Position numbers and translations under genes: made by a program
Part shown: in pieces, positions 19,401 through 27,996 of the stretch
Position numbering within the stretch: position 1 is the first letter of the stretch
Layout: each line of letters begins with the position of its first letter
Origin: Niabella agricola
GTDB lineage: Bacteria > Bacteroidota > Bacteroidia > Chitinophagales > Chitinophagaceae
DNA length: 64,000 nt
Assembly: GCF_021538615.1 (NCBI RefSeq)
Contig: NZ_JAJHIZ010000003.1
Coordinates: 806,001 to 870,000 of the forward strand
Reading direction: 5' to 3'
The notes under the pieces: generated by a model
Seen by the model: only the letters and a program-made list of their open reading frames with translations
What the model was told of the DNA's origin: nothing
Databases searched by the model: none

Positions 19401-20130
19401 TTTTGGCGATCTCGCTGAAGTGATGGAGGTACAGATACCCAAGATCCCCGAATGCACGCCATGGCCGCTGGTGGTACAACTCGACCACGAAAAGCAGGTA
19501 ACCGGGATCTTTATCAGCGGCCATCCGCTGGATGATTACCGGTTTGAGATGGAGCATTACGGCATCACCAAGATCTCTTACGTTAACGATTACAAAAACC
19601 AGGAAAAAGAAAAAGTGAGCTCCGCGGCCACCTTTAAAATTATGGGGCTGGTGTCGGATGCACAACACCGCGTTTCCCGCACCGGCAACAAATTCGGGAG
19701 TTTTATCATTGAAGATTACAGCGGTAAGCTGGATATGGTACTGTTTTCTGAAGATTATATGAAGTATTCGCCCATGCTGCAACTGGGTACAACCGTATAC
19801 CTCACAGGCTTTTTTAAACAGCGCTTTAACGGCGATTTTGATTTTAAGATCACCTCCATCTGCCTGGCGGAAAGTGTGATAAAGAACCAGACCAAAAACT
19901 TGAAGATCGAATTACCGGTGGAGGAGATCACAAAGGAAACGGTTGAATTCATTCACGAAAACCTGAAGGCACATAAAGGCCCCAGTACCTTGAAACTGTC
20001 TATAAAAGATGCAGTAGACGACGTTACGGTAGATCTGTTAACCCGCGGAAAGGGATTTGAGATGAACAATGAACTGATTGAATACCTCTCCAAACAGGCC
20101 AACTGGAATATAGCGGTGGAATTGAATTAG
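16459..20130 (+). CDS. dnaE: DNA polymerase III subunit alpha
   Basis: The protein has 1223 residues, in the normal range for DnaE. The order is an N-terminal PHP domain (LHVHTQYSLLDGA, ISDHGNMYG), the palm with catalytic aspartates D440 and D442 in PDIDTDF and D616 in IKMDFLGLKTL, fingers and the beta-binding region, a helix-hairpin-helix region (FGLGGLKGVGEAAVESL) and an OB fold (about residues 1050-1120). It is the replicative polymerase catalytic subunit, acting in the holoenzyme with the clamp and proofreading subunit. The ATG start gives the standard MKFSHLHVHTQYS. Downstream lies the repeat cluster. Confidence 0.97.
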   Translation: MKFSHLHVHTQYSLLDGAAPIGSLYKKAIADGMPALAISDHGNMYGAFQFVAEAYKHLDENGKPKVKPVVGCEFYLVENRHEKTFTKEKKDKRYHQILLAKNEQGYRNLTKLTSLGFIEGLYGKYPRIDKELILQYHEGLIATTCCLGASVPQAILRKGEAEAEAEFKWWLDLFGEDFYVELQRHGIGDQDKVNEVLIHFAYKYKVPIIASNDSHYVEQDDFNAHDILLCINTGEKQSTPAFRGDFADDDVNMKNMRFAFANDQFYFKNTEEMSKLFHDLPEAIDNTNAIVDKIELLDLKRSILLPNFPIPEDFKRHTEDEKTDKGVVTADSLNQWEYLRHLTYEGARQRYGIISDSTQERIDFELFTIKTMGFAGYFLIVSDFIKAGRDSGVFIGPGRGSAAGSVVAYCIGITNIDPIKYNLLFERFLNPDRKSMPDIDTDFDDEGRQRVIDYVVQKYGKNQVAQIITYGTMAAKMSIKDVARVMDLPLADSNALAKLVPEKPGISLKRVLHAPLSPKAGEKTLIEKEGLGADDIENVKRIRDVYNGNDLQAKVLHEAEILEGSVRNTGIHAAGIIIAPKDLTELIPVSTAKDSDLWVTQIEGSVIEEAGVIKMDFLGLKTLTIIKDALKLIKQNYDLDIVIDDIPLDDEKTYELYQKGETNATFQFESAGMQKYLRELKPDRFDDLIAMNALYRPGPLAYIPDYIERKHGRQEVVFDLPEMEEDLKDTYGITVYQEQVMLLSQKLAGFSKGDADVLRKAMGKKQKAVLDKMKKQFVEGATQKGHPADKLDKIWTDWEAFAQYAFNKSHATCYAFVAYQTAYLKAHYPSEYMAGVLNNAGSLEKITFFMEECKRMGLPVLGPDINESQKGFAVNKKGEIRFGLGGLKGVGEAAVESLIQERDENGPYASIFDMIKRVNQRTVNKKTLESLAYAGAFDCFTDLHRAQYFHVPVGDTTNGLEKIVKYGQICQTQAQTTTNTLFGDLAEVMEVQIPKIPECTPWPLVVQLDHEKQVTGIFISGHPLDDYRFEMEHYGITKISYVNDYKNQEKEKVSSAATFKIMGLVSDAQHRVSRTGNKFGSFIIEDYSGKLDMVLFSEDYMKYSPMLQLGTTVYLTGFFKQRFNGDFDFKITSICLAESVIKNQTKNLKIELPVEEITKETVEFIHENLKAHKGPSTLKLSIKDAVDDVTVDLLTRGKGFEMNNELIEYLSKQANWNIAVELN

Positions 20131-20149
20131 AGTAATCCGGGGCCCGAAC

Positions 20150-20334
20150 ATAGTCCTCTGTCATTTCGAGCCTGACCCACTGTCATTTCGAGCTTGTCGA
20201 GAAACCGCTACAAGATCACTCTCCTATCCGGGTCTTAAAACATCCTTGTGCCCGGTGATCACGGAGAGGTCTCTCCGTTTCGGTCGGGACGACCGTGTTT
20301 TTCCGTCGTTTCGAGCCTGTCGAGAAACCTCTAT
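20150..20334. repeat. Palindromic intergenic repeat copies
   Basis: GTCATTTCGAGC occurs twice (20160 and 20182), and a related inverted-end unit runs to about 20334 with a tail CTCTCCGTTTCGGTCGGGACGA. The ends match those nested in the element at 7563-7706 and the tandem units at 20714-21118. It is non-coding. Confidence 0.6.
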
Positions 20335-20352
20335 GGCAACAAGCTTCACGTG

Positions 20353-20669
20353 TCAGTATAAAAGACTATAAACCTCATCACATACTTCTTCATTCAAAAA
20401 CCTCCATTCGGGGTTTTTACTGTTTACCAGCGCTGTTTTCTTTATTCCTGACCACCGCTTTAACTGTTTCTCTCGCTCATTAGCCGTAGTGATCGAGCCG
20501 AATCATTCGTAATAAACAAGACAGGTAATATTGTACTGATCGGTAAAACTATTTTGATTTTCGTGATGCACATGCTCCCATATTCTTCGCCGAAGGTTGG
20601 ACGTTACCCCGACATATAAAACTGTTTTAAGCTTATTGGTCAAAATGTAAATAAACCCTCCTTATTCAT
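20353..20669 (-). pseudogene. Broken GIY-YIG nuclease gene (COG2827-like)
   Basis: Reading the minus strand from the ATG at 20669 gives MNKEG, then a one-base frame loss. After it the frame reads GFIYILTNKLKTVLYVGVTS, followed by NLRRRIWEHVHH. That is the GIY-YIG catalytic module with the FIYILTN and YVGVT motifs and the downstream Arg. After VYYE comes an in-frame TGA, then FGSITTANEREKQLKRWSG and NPEW, the usual C-terminal motif, to a stop at 20353. The 317-base span fits an intact gene of about 105 codons minus one base. Full-length similarity with one frameshift and one nonsense codon implies recent decay. Intact members are small uncharacterised nucleases. Related repeats flank it on both sides. 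Confidence 0.8.
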
Positions 20670-20713
20670 AGGTAACTTTTGGTGTTTAAATAGGTTTATT
20701 AAAAATACAAAAG

Positions 20714-21118
20714 CTATCGTCGTTTCGGGTTTACCGGGAAACCGCTCGAAAACATACTCTCATAAAGAGTTTAAAATTCCCTTCGGCTTGATGATCAAGC
20801 AGCGATCTCTCCGCTGCGGTCGAGATGACGGTGTGCTTTTCGTCGTTTTGGACGCAGTCTATCGTCGTTTCGGGTTTGCCGGGAAACCGCTACGAAAACA
20901 TACTCTCATAAAGAGTTTAAAATTCCCTTCGGCTTGATGATCAAGCAGCGATCTCTCCGCTGCGGTCGAGATGACGGTGTGCTTTTCGTCGTTTTGGGCG
21001 CAGTCCATCATCGTTTTGGGTTTACCGGGAAACCGCTACGAAACCAGACTCCCTCACATTCTCCAGTTTGATGATAACAGAAAAGTCGCCCCGCTTCGGT
21101 CAAGACGACGGTACATTC
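20714..21118. repeat. Tandem repeat of about 145 bp, nearly three copies
   Basis: Copies start at about 20714, 20859 and 21005. The first two are nearly identical over 145 bases and the third has diverged and is shorter. Each unit begins CGTCGTTTCGGGTTT, contains an AGAGTTTAAAATTCCC segment and ends with CTCTCCGCTGCGGTCGAGATGACG. The unit ends are inverted relatives of each other and of the other palindromic repeats. The array stops just before the uvrA stop codon. It is not a CRISPR: the units are long, contiguous and have no spacers. Confidence 0.8.
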
Positions 21119-21125
21119 ATTGCGT

Positions 21126-23960
21126 TTATAATTCCGCCTTCAGGTACTGCCCGGTATAACTTTCCTTACATTTCACCAGGGCCTCCGGTGTTCCTTCAAA
21201 CAGGATACGCCCGCCGCCATCGCCACCCTCCGGCCCAAGGTCAATAATATGATCCGCCACCTTGATCACGTCCATATTATGTTCTATCACCAATACCGTA
21301 TTGCCTTTGTCTACCAGTTTATTCAATACCTGCAACAGGTGCTTGATGTCTTCAAAATGCAGGCCCGTGGTCGGCTCGTCCAAAATATAAAACGTTTTGC
21401 CCGTATCTTTTTTACTCAGTTCTGTACTCAGTTTTACCCGTTGGGCTTCGCCCCCGCTAAGGGTTACCGCGCTTTGTCCGAGTGTAATATAGCCTAATCC
21501 CACATCCTGCAGGGTCTTTATTTTCCGGTAAATCGAAGGCACGGCCTGGAAAAACTCCACGGCATCATCCACCGTCATATCCAGCACATCAGAAATCGAC
21601 TTGCCTTTATACCGGATCTCCAGTGTTTCGCGGTTGTATCGTTTCCCATTACATTTTTCACAGGGCACATATACATCCGGGAGAAAGTTCATTTCAATCA
21701 CCCGCATCCCCCCACCTTCACATACATCACAACGGCCTGTTTTTACATTGAATGAAAAACGCCCCGCATTGTATCCCCGGATCTTCGCCTCCGGCACTGC
21801 AGCAAACAGGGTACGGATGTCGGTAAAAAATCCGCAGTAGGTAGCCGGATTGCTCCGCGGCGTACGGCCAATAGGCGACTGATCGATTTCCACTACCTTA
21901 TCAATATGCTCCAGCCCCTTTACCGATTTATAGGCCATCGGCGTCTTTTTGGAATGATACGCGTGTTGCGATAAAATGGGATACAGGGTTTCATTGATCA
22001 GTGTTGATTTACCGCTGCCGCTGACCCCGGTTACCACAATCAGTTTACCCAGTGGAAACTTCACACTCACGTTCTTCAAGTTATTTCCGGTGGCCCCTTT
22101 CAGTTCCAGGATTTTCCCGTTACCAGGCCTCCGCTCCGCGGGTGTTTCTATTTTCAGGTGCCCGTTCAGATAACCGGCGGTGATCGTATCCAGCTTCAGG
22201 ATCTCTTTGGGCGATCCCTTGGCAACCACACGTCCGCCATGGTATCCGGCCTTGGGACCGATATCGATCAGGTAATCGGCTGCCAGCATGATATCCTTAT
22301 CATGCTCCACTACCAGCACGCTGTTGCCTATATCCCGCAGGTTTTGCAGGGAGGTGATCAGCCGGTGATTATCGCGCTGGTGCAACCCGATTGAAGGCTC
22401 ATCCAGGATATAGGTAATCCCCTGCAGCTGTGAACCAATCTGTGTGGCCAGCCGGATCCGCTGCGATTCGCCGCCGCTCAGCGTACGGGAAGGGCGGTAA
22501 AGAGTTAAATAAGTAAGTCCCACATCCAGCAGGAACTGCAGCCGTTCGCGAATCTCTTTTAAAATATCCTTGGCAATGGCATTCTGTTTTTTCGACAACC
22601 GGGACTCGATTCCATTCAGCCATACGCCCAGCTTATCCAGGTTCAGGTTACTAAGCTCTGCAATATTTTTTTCATCCACCCGGAACCAAAGGCTCTCCTT
22701 TTTCAGTCGGTCGCCATTGCAGGAAGGACAAGCTTTCAGCATCATAAACTGTTCTACCCATTCCCGCAACCATTCCGATGTTTGAGTGGAAAAGAACCAG
22801 CGTTTCAGCATCGGGATAATCCCTTCATAACTGCCGGTGTAAATATCCGGGATCGAGTCATCGGAGCCATCGAGGTCCAGTTCCTGGCTGGCACCTCCAT
22901 CTCCATACAATAACAATTCCAGTTGCCCGGCGGGCAATGCTTCCACCGGTTTATTCATATTGATCTTATGCTTTTTGGCAAAGGCCACCACCTGTTGAAA
23001 CACGCTTGCATTGCGTTCTTCCCCCAGGGGGGCAATACCGCCTTCACTGATGCTTAAGGCGCGATCCGGCAATACCGCTTCCATATCGATGGCGTAGGCC
23101 GTTCCGATCCCTTTACAATATGGACAGGCCCCATAAGGTGAATTAAACGAAAATGAATTGGGAGAAGGTTCTTCATAACTGATACCGGTATCTTCGCACA
23201 TCAGCTGTTTACTGTATTGCACCGGTTGATCCGTTTGATCCACCAGTAAAAACATCAGCTCCTTTCCCAGTTTTAATGTAGCTTGTACACTCTGGCTCAA
23301 CCTTGCTTTGGATGCAGTGTTCACTTCCAACCGGTCCACCACAATTTCAATATCATGGATCTTGTAACGGTCTACCTGCATTTTTGGCGCCAGGTCCTTT
23401 ATCTCACTGTCTACCCGAACCTTCAGATAGCCCTTCTTACGGATATCTTCAAACAGTTCGCGATAATGTCCCTTACGTCCGCGCACCACGGGTGCCAGCA
23501 GGTTGATCTTTTGACCGCGGAACCGTTCAAAAATATTTTCAACAATTTCCTCCTCGCTCCACTTTACCATTTTCTTCCCGGTATTATACGAATAGGCTTC
23601 GCCGACACGGGCAAACAGCAACCGGAAAAAATCATACACTTCAGTAATGGTGCCCACGGTAGAACGGGGGTTTTTGTTGGTTGTTTTCTGTTCGATAGAA
23701 ATCACGGGAGAAAGCCCGGTGATCTTGTCTACATCCGGACGTTCCATATCCCCGATAAACTGCCGGGCATAAGCGCCGAATGTTTCCATATAGCGGCGCT
23801 GCCCCTCAGAATAAATCGTGTCAAAAGCCAGGGATGATTTGCCACTGCCACTGATGCCTGTGATCACCACCAGCTCGTTTTTCGGAATCGAAATATCAAT
23901 ATTCTTCAAATTGTGCACCCGCGCGCCGGATACCTCAATTACTTCATTTTCAGCTTTCAA
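21126..23960 (-). CDS. uvrA: Excinuclease ABC subunit A
   Basis: UvrA has about 944 residues. It has two ABC ATPase modules, each with a Walker A (GISGSGKSS near residue 35 and GVSGSGKST in the second half) and signature (LSGGESQRI and LSGGEAQRV). Zinc-finger cysteine pairs appear as CPYC, CPSC, CDVC and CEKC. It scans DNA for bulky lesions and loads UvrB. The open frame reaches a GTG at 23999, but an exact -7 box at 23999-24006 makes that impossible. The TTG at 23960 gives MKAENEVIEVSGARVHNLKN, which fits the family. This would be a non-ATG start. Confidence 0.95.
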   Translation of the reverse strand: MKAENEVIEVSGARVHNLKNIDISIPKNELVVITGISGSGKSSLAFDTIYSEGQRRYMETFGAYARQFIGDMERPDVDKITGLSPVISIEQKTTNKNPRSTVGTITEVYDFFRLLFARVGEAYSYNTGKKMVKWSEEEIVENIFERFRGQKINLLAPVVRGRKGHYRELFEDIRKKGYLKVRVDSEIKDLAPKMQVDRYKIHDIEIVVDRLEVNTASKARLSQSVQATLKLGKELMFLLVDQTDQPVQYSKQLMCEDTGISYEEPSPNSFSFNSPYGACPYCKGIGTAYAIDMEAVLPDRALSISEGGIAPLGEERNASVFQQVVAFAKKHKINMNKPVEALPAGQLELLLYGDGGASQELDLDGSDDSIPDIYTGSYEGIIPMLKRWFFSTQTSEWLREWVEQFMMLKACPSCNGDRLKKESLWFRVDEKNIAELSNLNLDKLGVWLNGIESRLSKKQNAIAKDILKEIRERLQFLLDVGLTYLTLYRPSRTLSGGESQRIRLATQIGSQLQGITYILDEPSIGLHQRDNHRLITSLQNLRDIGNSVLVVEHDKDIMLAADYLIDIGPKAGYHGGRVVAKGSPKEILKLDTITAGYLNGHLKIETPAERRPGNGKILELKGATGNNLKNVSVKFPLGKLIVVTGVSGSGKSTLINETLYPILSQHAYHSKKTPMAYKSVKGLEHIDKVVEIDQSPIGRTPRSNPATYCGFFTDIRTLFAAVPEAKIRGYNAGRFSFNVKTGRCDVCEGGGMRVIEMNFLPDVYVPCEKCNGKRYNRETLEIRYKGKSISDVLDMTVDDAVEFFQAVPSIYRKIKTLQDVGLGYITLGQSAVTLSGGEAQRVKLSTELSKKDTGKTFYILDEPTTGLHFEDIKHLLQVLNKLVDKGNTVLVIEHNMDVIKVADHIIDLGPEGGDGGGRILFEGTPEALVKCKESYTGQYLKAEL

Positions 23961-23998
23961 TTGTATATGAATTTGGAATGACGGTAAAAAACAAGGCA

Positions 23999-24006
23999 CA
24001 AACCTA
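23999..24006 (-). promoter_or_regulatory. -7 promoter box of uvrA
   Basis: TAGGTTTG on the minus strand matches TAnnTTTG exactly, with a TTG 16 bases upstream as a possible -33 element. It overlaps the outermost GTG and points to the TTG at 23960 as the start. Confidence 0.6.
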
Positions 24007-24258
24007 CATAAATTTTCTTTCCCAATCCGGGAAAGAAACCGAAATCGGAAACGAAAAACCGTCCCGCGATTTTTTCACCCAGGAAAAGGGGCTCCGGTGT
24101 TTCCGGAGTTGCAATTCCTGGTTCGGGAAGTACTAGGAATCAACGGTACAGATCATAAGCAAAAATTAAAATATATATTTTTCAGGGCAAACGCCCGGTT
24201 TGGCATAATAATTTCAGTAACTAGAATAATTTGAATCATTTTTAAATAAAACGTATTT

Positions 24259-24957
24259 ATGAAAAAAAGGTCGTTTCTTACATTCTTTTTAGCAATAGCC
24301 ATTGCGATGGCAACGGTTGCTCAAACAAGCACTACTCCTGAAGTTCCAAAAAATTATAAACCACAACCCAAGGAATTACTTCCCATGCCAGACTCGATGA
24401 CTGAAAACGAAATATTTCCGGTACTGGGCAATTTTGATGTAACCGACAAAAAAGGAACCACTTCGCATGTAACCATCACCAGGGATGGAGAAAACAAAGG
24501 CATTGTTTGGGTAAGCGGACTGCCCCAGGGAAAATTCAAAGCCCTGATCAAAGACGCACCCGCAACCTATAAGATCCCCGCTCAAAAAACCCTGGCGAAC
24601 GACGAAGATGCCATGGCTACAACCGAAGCGGATGATGCAGCAGCTACAAAAACAAAAAGTAAAGTCGTAAGCGGGCGTGCCATCCAGGAAGGCACTCTTA
24701 TTTTTGACAAAGATGCCAACACCCTGTATGTAAATATCGGCAACAAATACAACGAGGAACAACCCGCTGCAGTTTTTCCCGAAATGACCGTTACAGAAGA
24801 GGCCGCCGCCACCAACGAAACAGAGGCTACTGACGATACTACTAAAAAACCCAAAAAGACCACCACTAAAAAACCGGTGATCAAGGGCGTTACCTATACC
24901 GGCACTAAAACAGATGCGCCGGCAGCAGCCGTTGAGGCGGCACCTGCCCAGAATTAA
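24259..24957 (+). CDS. Exported protein of unknown function
   Basis: The protein has 232 residues and a signal peptide (about residues 1-21, ending VAQ). I do not recognise a family. The middle (residues about 45-115) looks like a beta-rich fold (SHVTITRDGENKGIVWVSGL). The rest is rich in Ala, Thr, Glu and Lys, with a basic tract TTKKPKKTTTKKP near residue 200, consistent with an extended periplasmic or surface tail. It is followed by a strong terminator, so it is probably monocistronic. The preceding 250 bases hold its promoter region, but no exact -7 box. Confidence 0.75.
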   Translation: MKKRSFLTFFLAIAIAMATVAQTSTTPEVPKNYKPQPKELLPMPDSMTENEIFPVLGNFDVTDKKGTTSHVTITRDGENKGIVWVSGLPQGKFKALIKDAPATYKIPAQKTLANDEDAMATTEADDAAATKTKSKVVSGRAIQEGTLIFDKDANTLYVNIGNKYNEEQPAAVFPEMTVTEEAAATNETEATDDTTKKPKKTTTKKPVIKGVTYTGTKTDAPAAAVEAAPAQN

Positions 24958-24983
24958 TCCGGATCAATAAAAATGTTAAAATC

Positions 24984-25015
24984 AAAGGGTTGTCTGAATA
25001 CAGGCAACCCTTTTT
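24984..25015 (+). terminator. Intrinsic terminator after the exported protein gene
   Basis: A 13-bp stem (with one G-T pair) AAAGGGTTGTCTG/CAGGCAACCCTTT with an AATA loop runs into a T-run. It is 27 bases past the stop codon. Confidence 0.85.
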
Positions 25016-25106
25016 GATGGAAACAGGTCTTTATTCCAAACTGTCAAATTTTCAAACTTCGTTTTGGCATATTATTTGGCAAAACTTGAATATCAAAAGA
25101 AAAAAC

Positions 25107-25781
25107 ATGAAACAACTGAGAAATTTATCCCTGGGAATCGCATTAACCGGTTTAACCCTTGCAGGTTGCGACTCCATGAACCGGACTCAAAAAGGGGCCA
25201 TTATCGGAACCGGAGGGGGCGCTGCTATGGGAGCCGTAATTGGTAAAGCGGCAGGTAATGCAGGTCTTGGCGCTATTATCGGAGCTACCGTAGGCGGTGT
25301 AACCGGTGCCATTATTGGTAAAAAAATGGACAAACAGGCAGAGGAGATCAAGCAACAGGTGCCCGGTGCTAAAGTAGAACGGGTAGGCGAAGGAATCACC
25401 GTAGAATTTAACAGTGCCGTGCTGTTTGGCTTTGACCAGTCTTCCCTTTCCGGAGCGGCTCAAAACACCCTGAACGATCTGATTACAATCCTGAATAAAT
25501 ACCCCGATACCGACCTGGAGATCCAGGGCCATACGGACAATACCGGTACTGCCAAATACAACCAGGCCTTATCGGAAAGAAGGGCATCCAGCGTAGCCAA
25601 CTACCTGGGCTCTCATGGCATTTCCCTGGAGCGCATGACCACTAAGGGATATGGCTTCAGTGTTCCCAAGTACTCTAATGATACCCCCGACGGCCGGGCA
25701 CAGAACCGTCGTGTGGAATTTGTGATCTCTGCGAATGAAAAGATGAAAGCAGATGCAGCCACAGAAGCCAAAAAAGGATAA
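25107..25781 (+). CDS. OmpA-family lipoprotein with glycine zipper
   Basis: The protein has 224 residues from the ATG at 25107. The lipoprotein signal ends LTLAGC near residue 20. A Gly/Ala-rich zipper segment (about residues 30-75, alternating GAVIGK and GAIIGAT) suggests membrane insertion or assembly. The C-terminal OmpA domain (about 100-215) has IQGHTDNTG, LSERRASSVANYL and NRRVEFVI, the diaminopimelate-binding core that ties the outer membrane to peptidoglycan. The frame is open to 24990, but that start lies in the terminator of the preceding gene. A beta-barrel gene starts 38 bases after it. Confidence 0.92.
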   Translation: MKQLRNLSLGIALTGLTLAGCDSMNRTQKGAIIGTGGGAAMGAVIGKAAGNAGLGAIIGATVGGVTGAIIGKKMDKQAEEIKQQVPGAKVERVGEGITVEFNSAVLFGFDQSSLSGAAQNTLNDLITILNKYPDTDLEIQGHTDNTGTAKYNQALSERRASSVANYLGSHGISLERMTTKGYGFSVPKYSNDTPDGRAQNRRVEFVISANEKMKADAATEAKKG

Positions 25782-25819
25782 TTGCCTAACACAAACATTG
25801 ATTATTAAACCTATATTTT

Positions 25820-26536
25820 ATGAAAAAGAAGAATCAGTTATTGAAAGCGTTAATGGTAGCCGCTGCGGTGAGTATATCGGGTGCAGCAATGTCGCAGGTA
25901 GAGATCGGTCTTCGCGCAGGCGCTAATTTTTCAAATGCCACTATCAAAGATGCCAACGGTAAAAAAGCAGATACCAAACTGAACCCGGGCTGGCATGCCG
26001 GAGTAACCTTTGATATTCCGGTAGCGGATGAGTTCTATGTGCAGCCGGGCGCCTTGTTTAGCACGAAAGGTTTTAAAACTTCCGGTAGTGGAAACATTGG
26101 CGGAGCCAGCTTTAGCGGAGAATCAAAATGGAATGCTTCTTATATTGAAGTACCGGTTAATTTCATTTACAAACCCGAGCTTGGAACAGGAAAATTATTA
26201 CTGGGCGCTGGACCTTATGTAGCTTATGGCATTGGTGGTAAATTAAAGACAACGGGCGACTTCTCCTGGGGCGGTGTAAGCGGCAGCAGTTCAGACAGCA
26301 GGGATCTTGAATTCAAAAATGATTACAAGGACGGATCTGACAATAAAGTCATTTATGGCAAACCATTTGACGCCGGTGCGAACCTGCTCTTTGGTTATGA
26401 ATTCGCCAACAAACTGTCCTTTCAGTTAAACGGGCAACTGGGTCTTGTGAATATTGTACCCAAAAATGATGGTACAAAACCTGATGCCAAAATGAAAAAC
26501 TCCGGATTTGGAATTTCCGTTGGATATAAATTCTAA
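25820..26536 (+). CDS. Outer-membrane beta-barrel protein (porin family, PorT-like)
   Basis: The protein has 238 residues with a signal peptide (about 1-25, ending AMSQ). The rest is a run of alternating beta strands: EIGLRAGANFSN at the start, FYVQPGALFSTKGFK, YIEVPVNFIYKP, LLGAGPYVAYGIGG, and a terminal GFGISVGYKF with the aromatic C-terminal residue used by the BAM machinery. This matches the small porin-family barrel of Bacteroidota. Function is unknown. It probably shares a transcript with the OmpA-like gene and ends at the hairpin at 26569. The gene at 26686 is a diverged paralogue. Confidence 0.88.
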   Translation: MKKKNQLLKALMVAAAVSISGAAMSQVEIGLRAGANFSNATIKDANGKKADTKLNPGWHAGVTFDIPVADEFYVQPGALFSTKGFKTSGSGNIGGASFSGESKWNASYIEVPVNFIYKPELGTGKLLLGAGPYVAYGIGGKLKTTGDFSWGGVSGSSSDSRDLEFKNDYKDGSDNKVIYGKPFDAGANLLFGYEFANKLSFQLNGQLGLVNIVPKNDGTKPDAKMKNSGFGISVGYKF

Positions 26537-26568
26537 AGTACCGTTAGTCCACAACTCATGAAACATAG

Positions 26569-26592
26569 AGCCACCCCCTGGGGTGGCTTTTA
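26569..26592 (+). terminator. Intrinsic terminator after the first beta-barrel gene
   Basis: A GC-rich stem AGCCACCC/GGGTGGCT with a 4-base loop is followed by a T-rich stretch, 33 bases past the stop codon. Confidence 0.85.
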
Positions 26593-26685
26593 ATTTTAAC
26601 CAAACTTTGCATAAGTGCCTTACAGAACTTTTCGAAAACCAGGCTAACTTAACACCATTAAAACAACCCATTTTATTTTCTGCTT

Positions 26686-27390
26686 ATGAAAACTATAAAA
26701 CAATCGCTTTGTTTCCTGGTCTGCAGCGTATGTTGTTTATATGGTTTATCTGCGAGGGGGCAGGTTACAGTTAGCATGAGGGCAGGTTTTAATGCATCCA
26801 AAGTAGTCTGGAAGGAAACGCGTAACGGCGCCGCTATCAAAAACAAATTCAACCCCGGTTATCAGCTTGGTCTGCTCACTCATATACCTCTGTCGCTAAA
26901 CCAACATGCCATTACCCTGCAAACTGGGTTACAGTTCAGCACCAAGGGATACCGGCAGGATTACGGCGATGAAACCCGCTACGGTGTTTTATGCGTTACT
27001 CCCTGGTATATAGAGCTGCCGTTAAACCTTATCTATTACCTTCCCGGAGATATTGAGCGCTTTTTCATTGGAGCCGGCGGCTATTTTGCCTGGGGTGTTG
27101 GCGGCCGGTGGACGCAGCAATACAAAAGCGCCTGGGGATGGAATACCGGCGCTATCGAATATACAGACCTAAGTAACCAGGATCCGGACGACGATAAATT
27201 CAATTATGGCCGCCGGGCAGACCTGGGCGTCAACCTGCTGGCCGGCGTGAACATCAGCCCTTCAATATACATGCAGCTGAACGGTCAGGTTGGCTTGCGA
27301 AATATCGCCCCGCTGGAAAACAAAAAATTAACCAGCGAAGAATTCAGAAATATGGGACTCAGTTTTGCCGTAGGTTATAATTTCCAATAA
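26686..27390 (+). CDS. Outer-membrane beta-barrel protein, paralogue of the upstream gene
   Basis: The protein has 234 residues with a signal peptide (about 1-26, ending ARGQ). The layout is the same as that of the preceding barrel: VTVSMRAGFNASK, TLQTGLQFSTKGYR, YIELPLNLIYYLP, FIGAGGYFAWGVGG, LGVNLLAGVN and a terminal LSFAVGYNFQ. The two share order and strand motifs, so they are likely an old tandem duplication. A terminator separates them, so they may be regulated apart. No substrate or partner is visible. Confidence 0.85.
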   Translation: MKTIKQSLCFLVCSVCCLYGLSARGQVTVSMRAGFNASKVVWKETRNGAAIKNKFNPGYQLGLLTHIPLSLNQHAITLQTGLQFSTKGYRQDYGDETRYGVLCVTPWYIELPLNLIYYLPGDIERFFIGAGGYFAWGVGGRWTQQYKSAWGWNTGAIEYTDLSNQDPDDDKFNYGRRADLGVNLLAGVNISPSIYMQLNGQVGLRNIAPLENKKLTSEEFRNMGLSFAVGYNFQ

Positions 27391-27470
27391 GGCCGTTGCC
27401 ACCTCAAAAAAAACACAAACAAAAGCGCCGGTACATACCATGATGCGCTATGCTGCGTCTATAAAAACAT

Positions 27471-27942
27471 TTCTTTTTTAACGTAAAGTGCAAGGAACCC
27501 GCAAAGCACGCAACAGGAAAACTACGACAGGCCATCTTAGAACCTTGCCAGGGATCGTAGCATCGCTGCCTGAAACTCAAAGACCTCGGCATCGTTAGCA
27601 CGAAGATACAAGACCCAAAAATCAAAAGGACCAAAACGCACAAGAGCCCTTGTGGCATTGACCATTTGCGCCGTCGCGTGAAATCAAAAAGCTGCTGCTC
27701 CTGTAAAAACGCTTCTTTTTAACCGCGGAGCGCGCAAGGAACCCGCAAAGAACGCAACAGGGAACCTACGACAGGCCATCTTAGAACCTTGCCTCAGGTC
27801 GTACGTTGCCGCCTGAAATCAAAAGATTTCTGCGTTGGTATCACGAAAATACAAGACCCAAAAATCAAAAACACAGAGCCCTTGCGGCGTTGCCCCTTTG
27901 CGCCGTCGCGTGAAATCAAAAGATTTCTCCCGGCTCCTGCCA
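27471..27942. repeat. Direct repeat of about 240 bp, two copies
   Basis: Copy one runs from about 27471 to 27714 and copy two from about 27715 to 27942. The offset is 244 bases at the start and 232 near the end, so indels have accumulated. Shared blocks include CAAGGAACCCGCAAAG, GACAGGCCATCTTAGAACC, ACAAGACCCAAAAATCAAAA and TTTGCGCCGTCGCGTGAAATC. No convincing gene lies in it, and short frames in it are unlike protein. It fills the gap between the beta-barrel and GNAT genes. Confidence 0.75.
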
Positions 27943-27996
27943 ACCACAGGCCAAAGAAAATCATTCCCATGGTTGAACCATACTGCTTTTCGCCCC

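Noticed and set aside
20714..21118. CRISPR array
   Set aside because: Units are about 145 bases, contiguous and without unique spacers, and no cas genes are near.
20714..21118. Insertion sequence
   Set aside because: No transposase frame lies in or around the repeats. They are short palindromic units.
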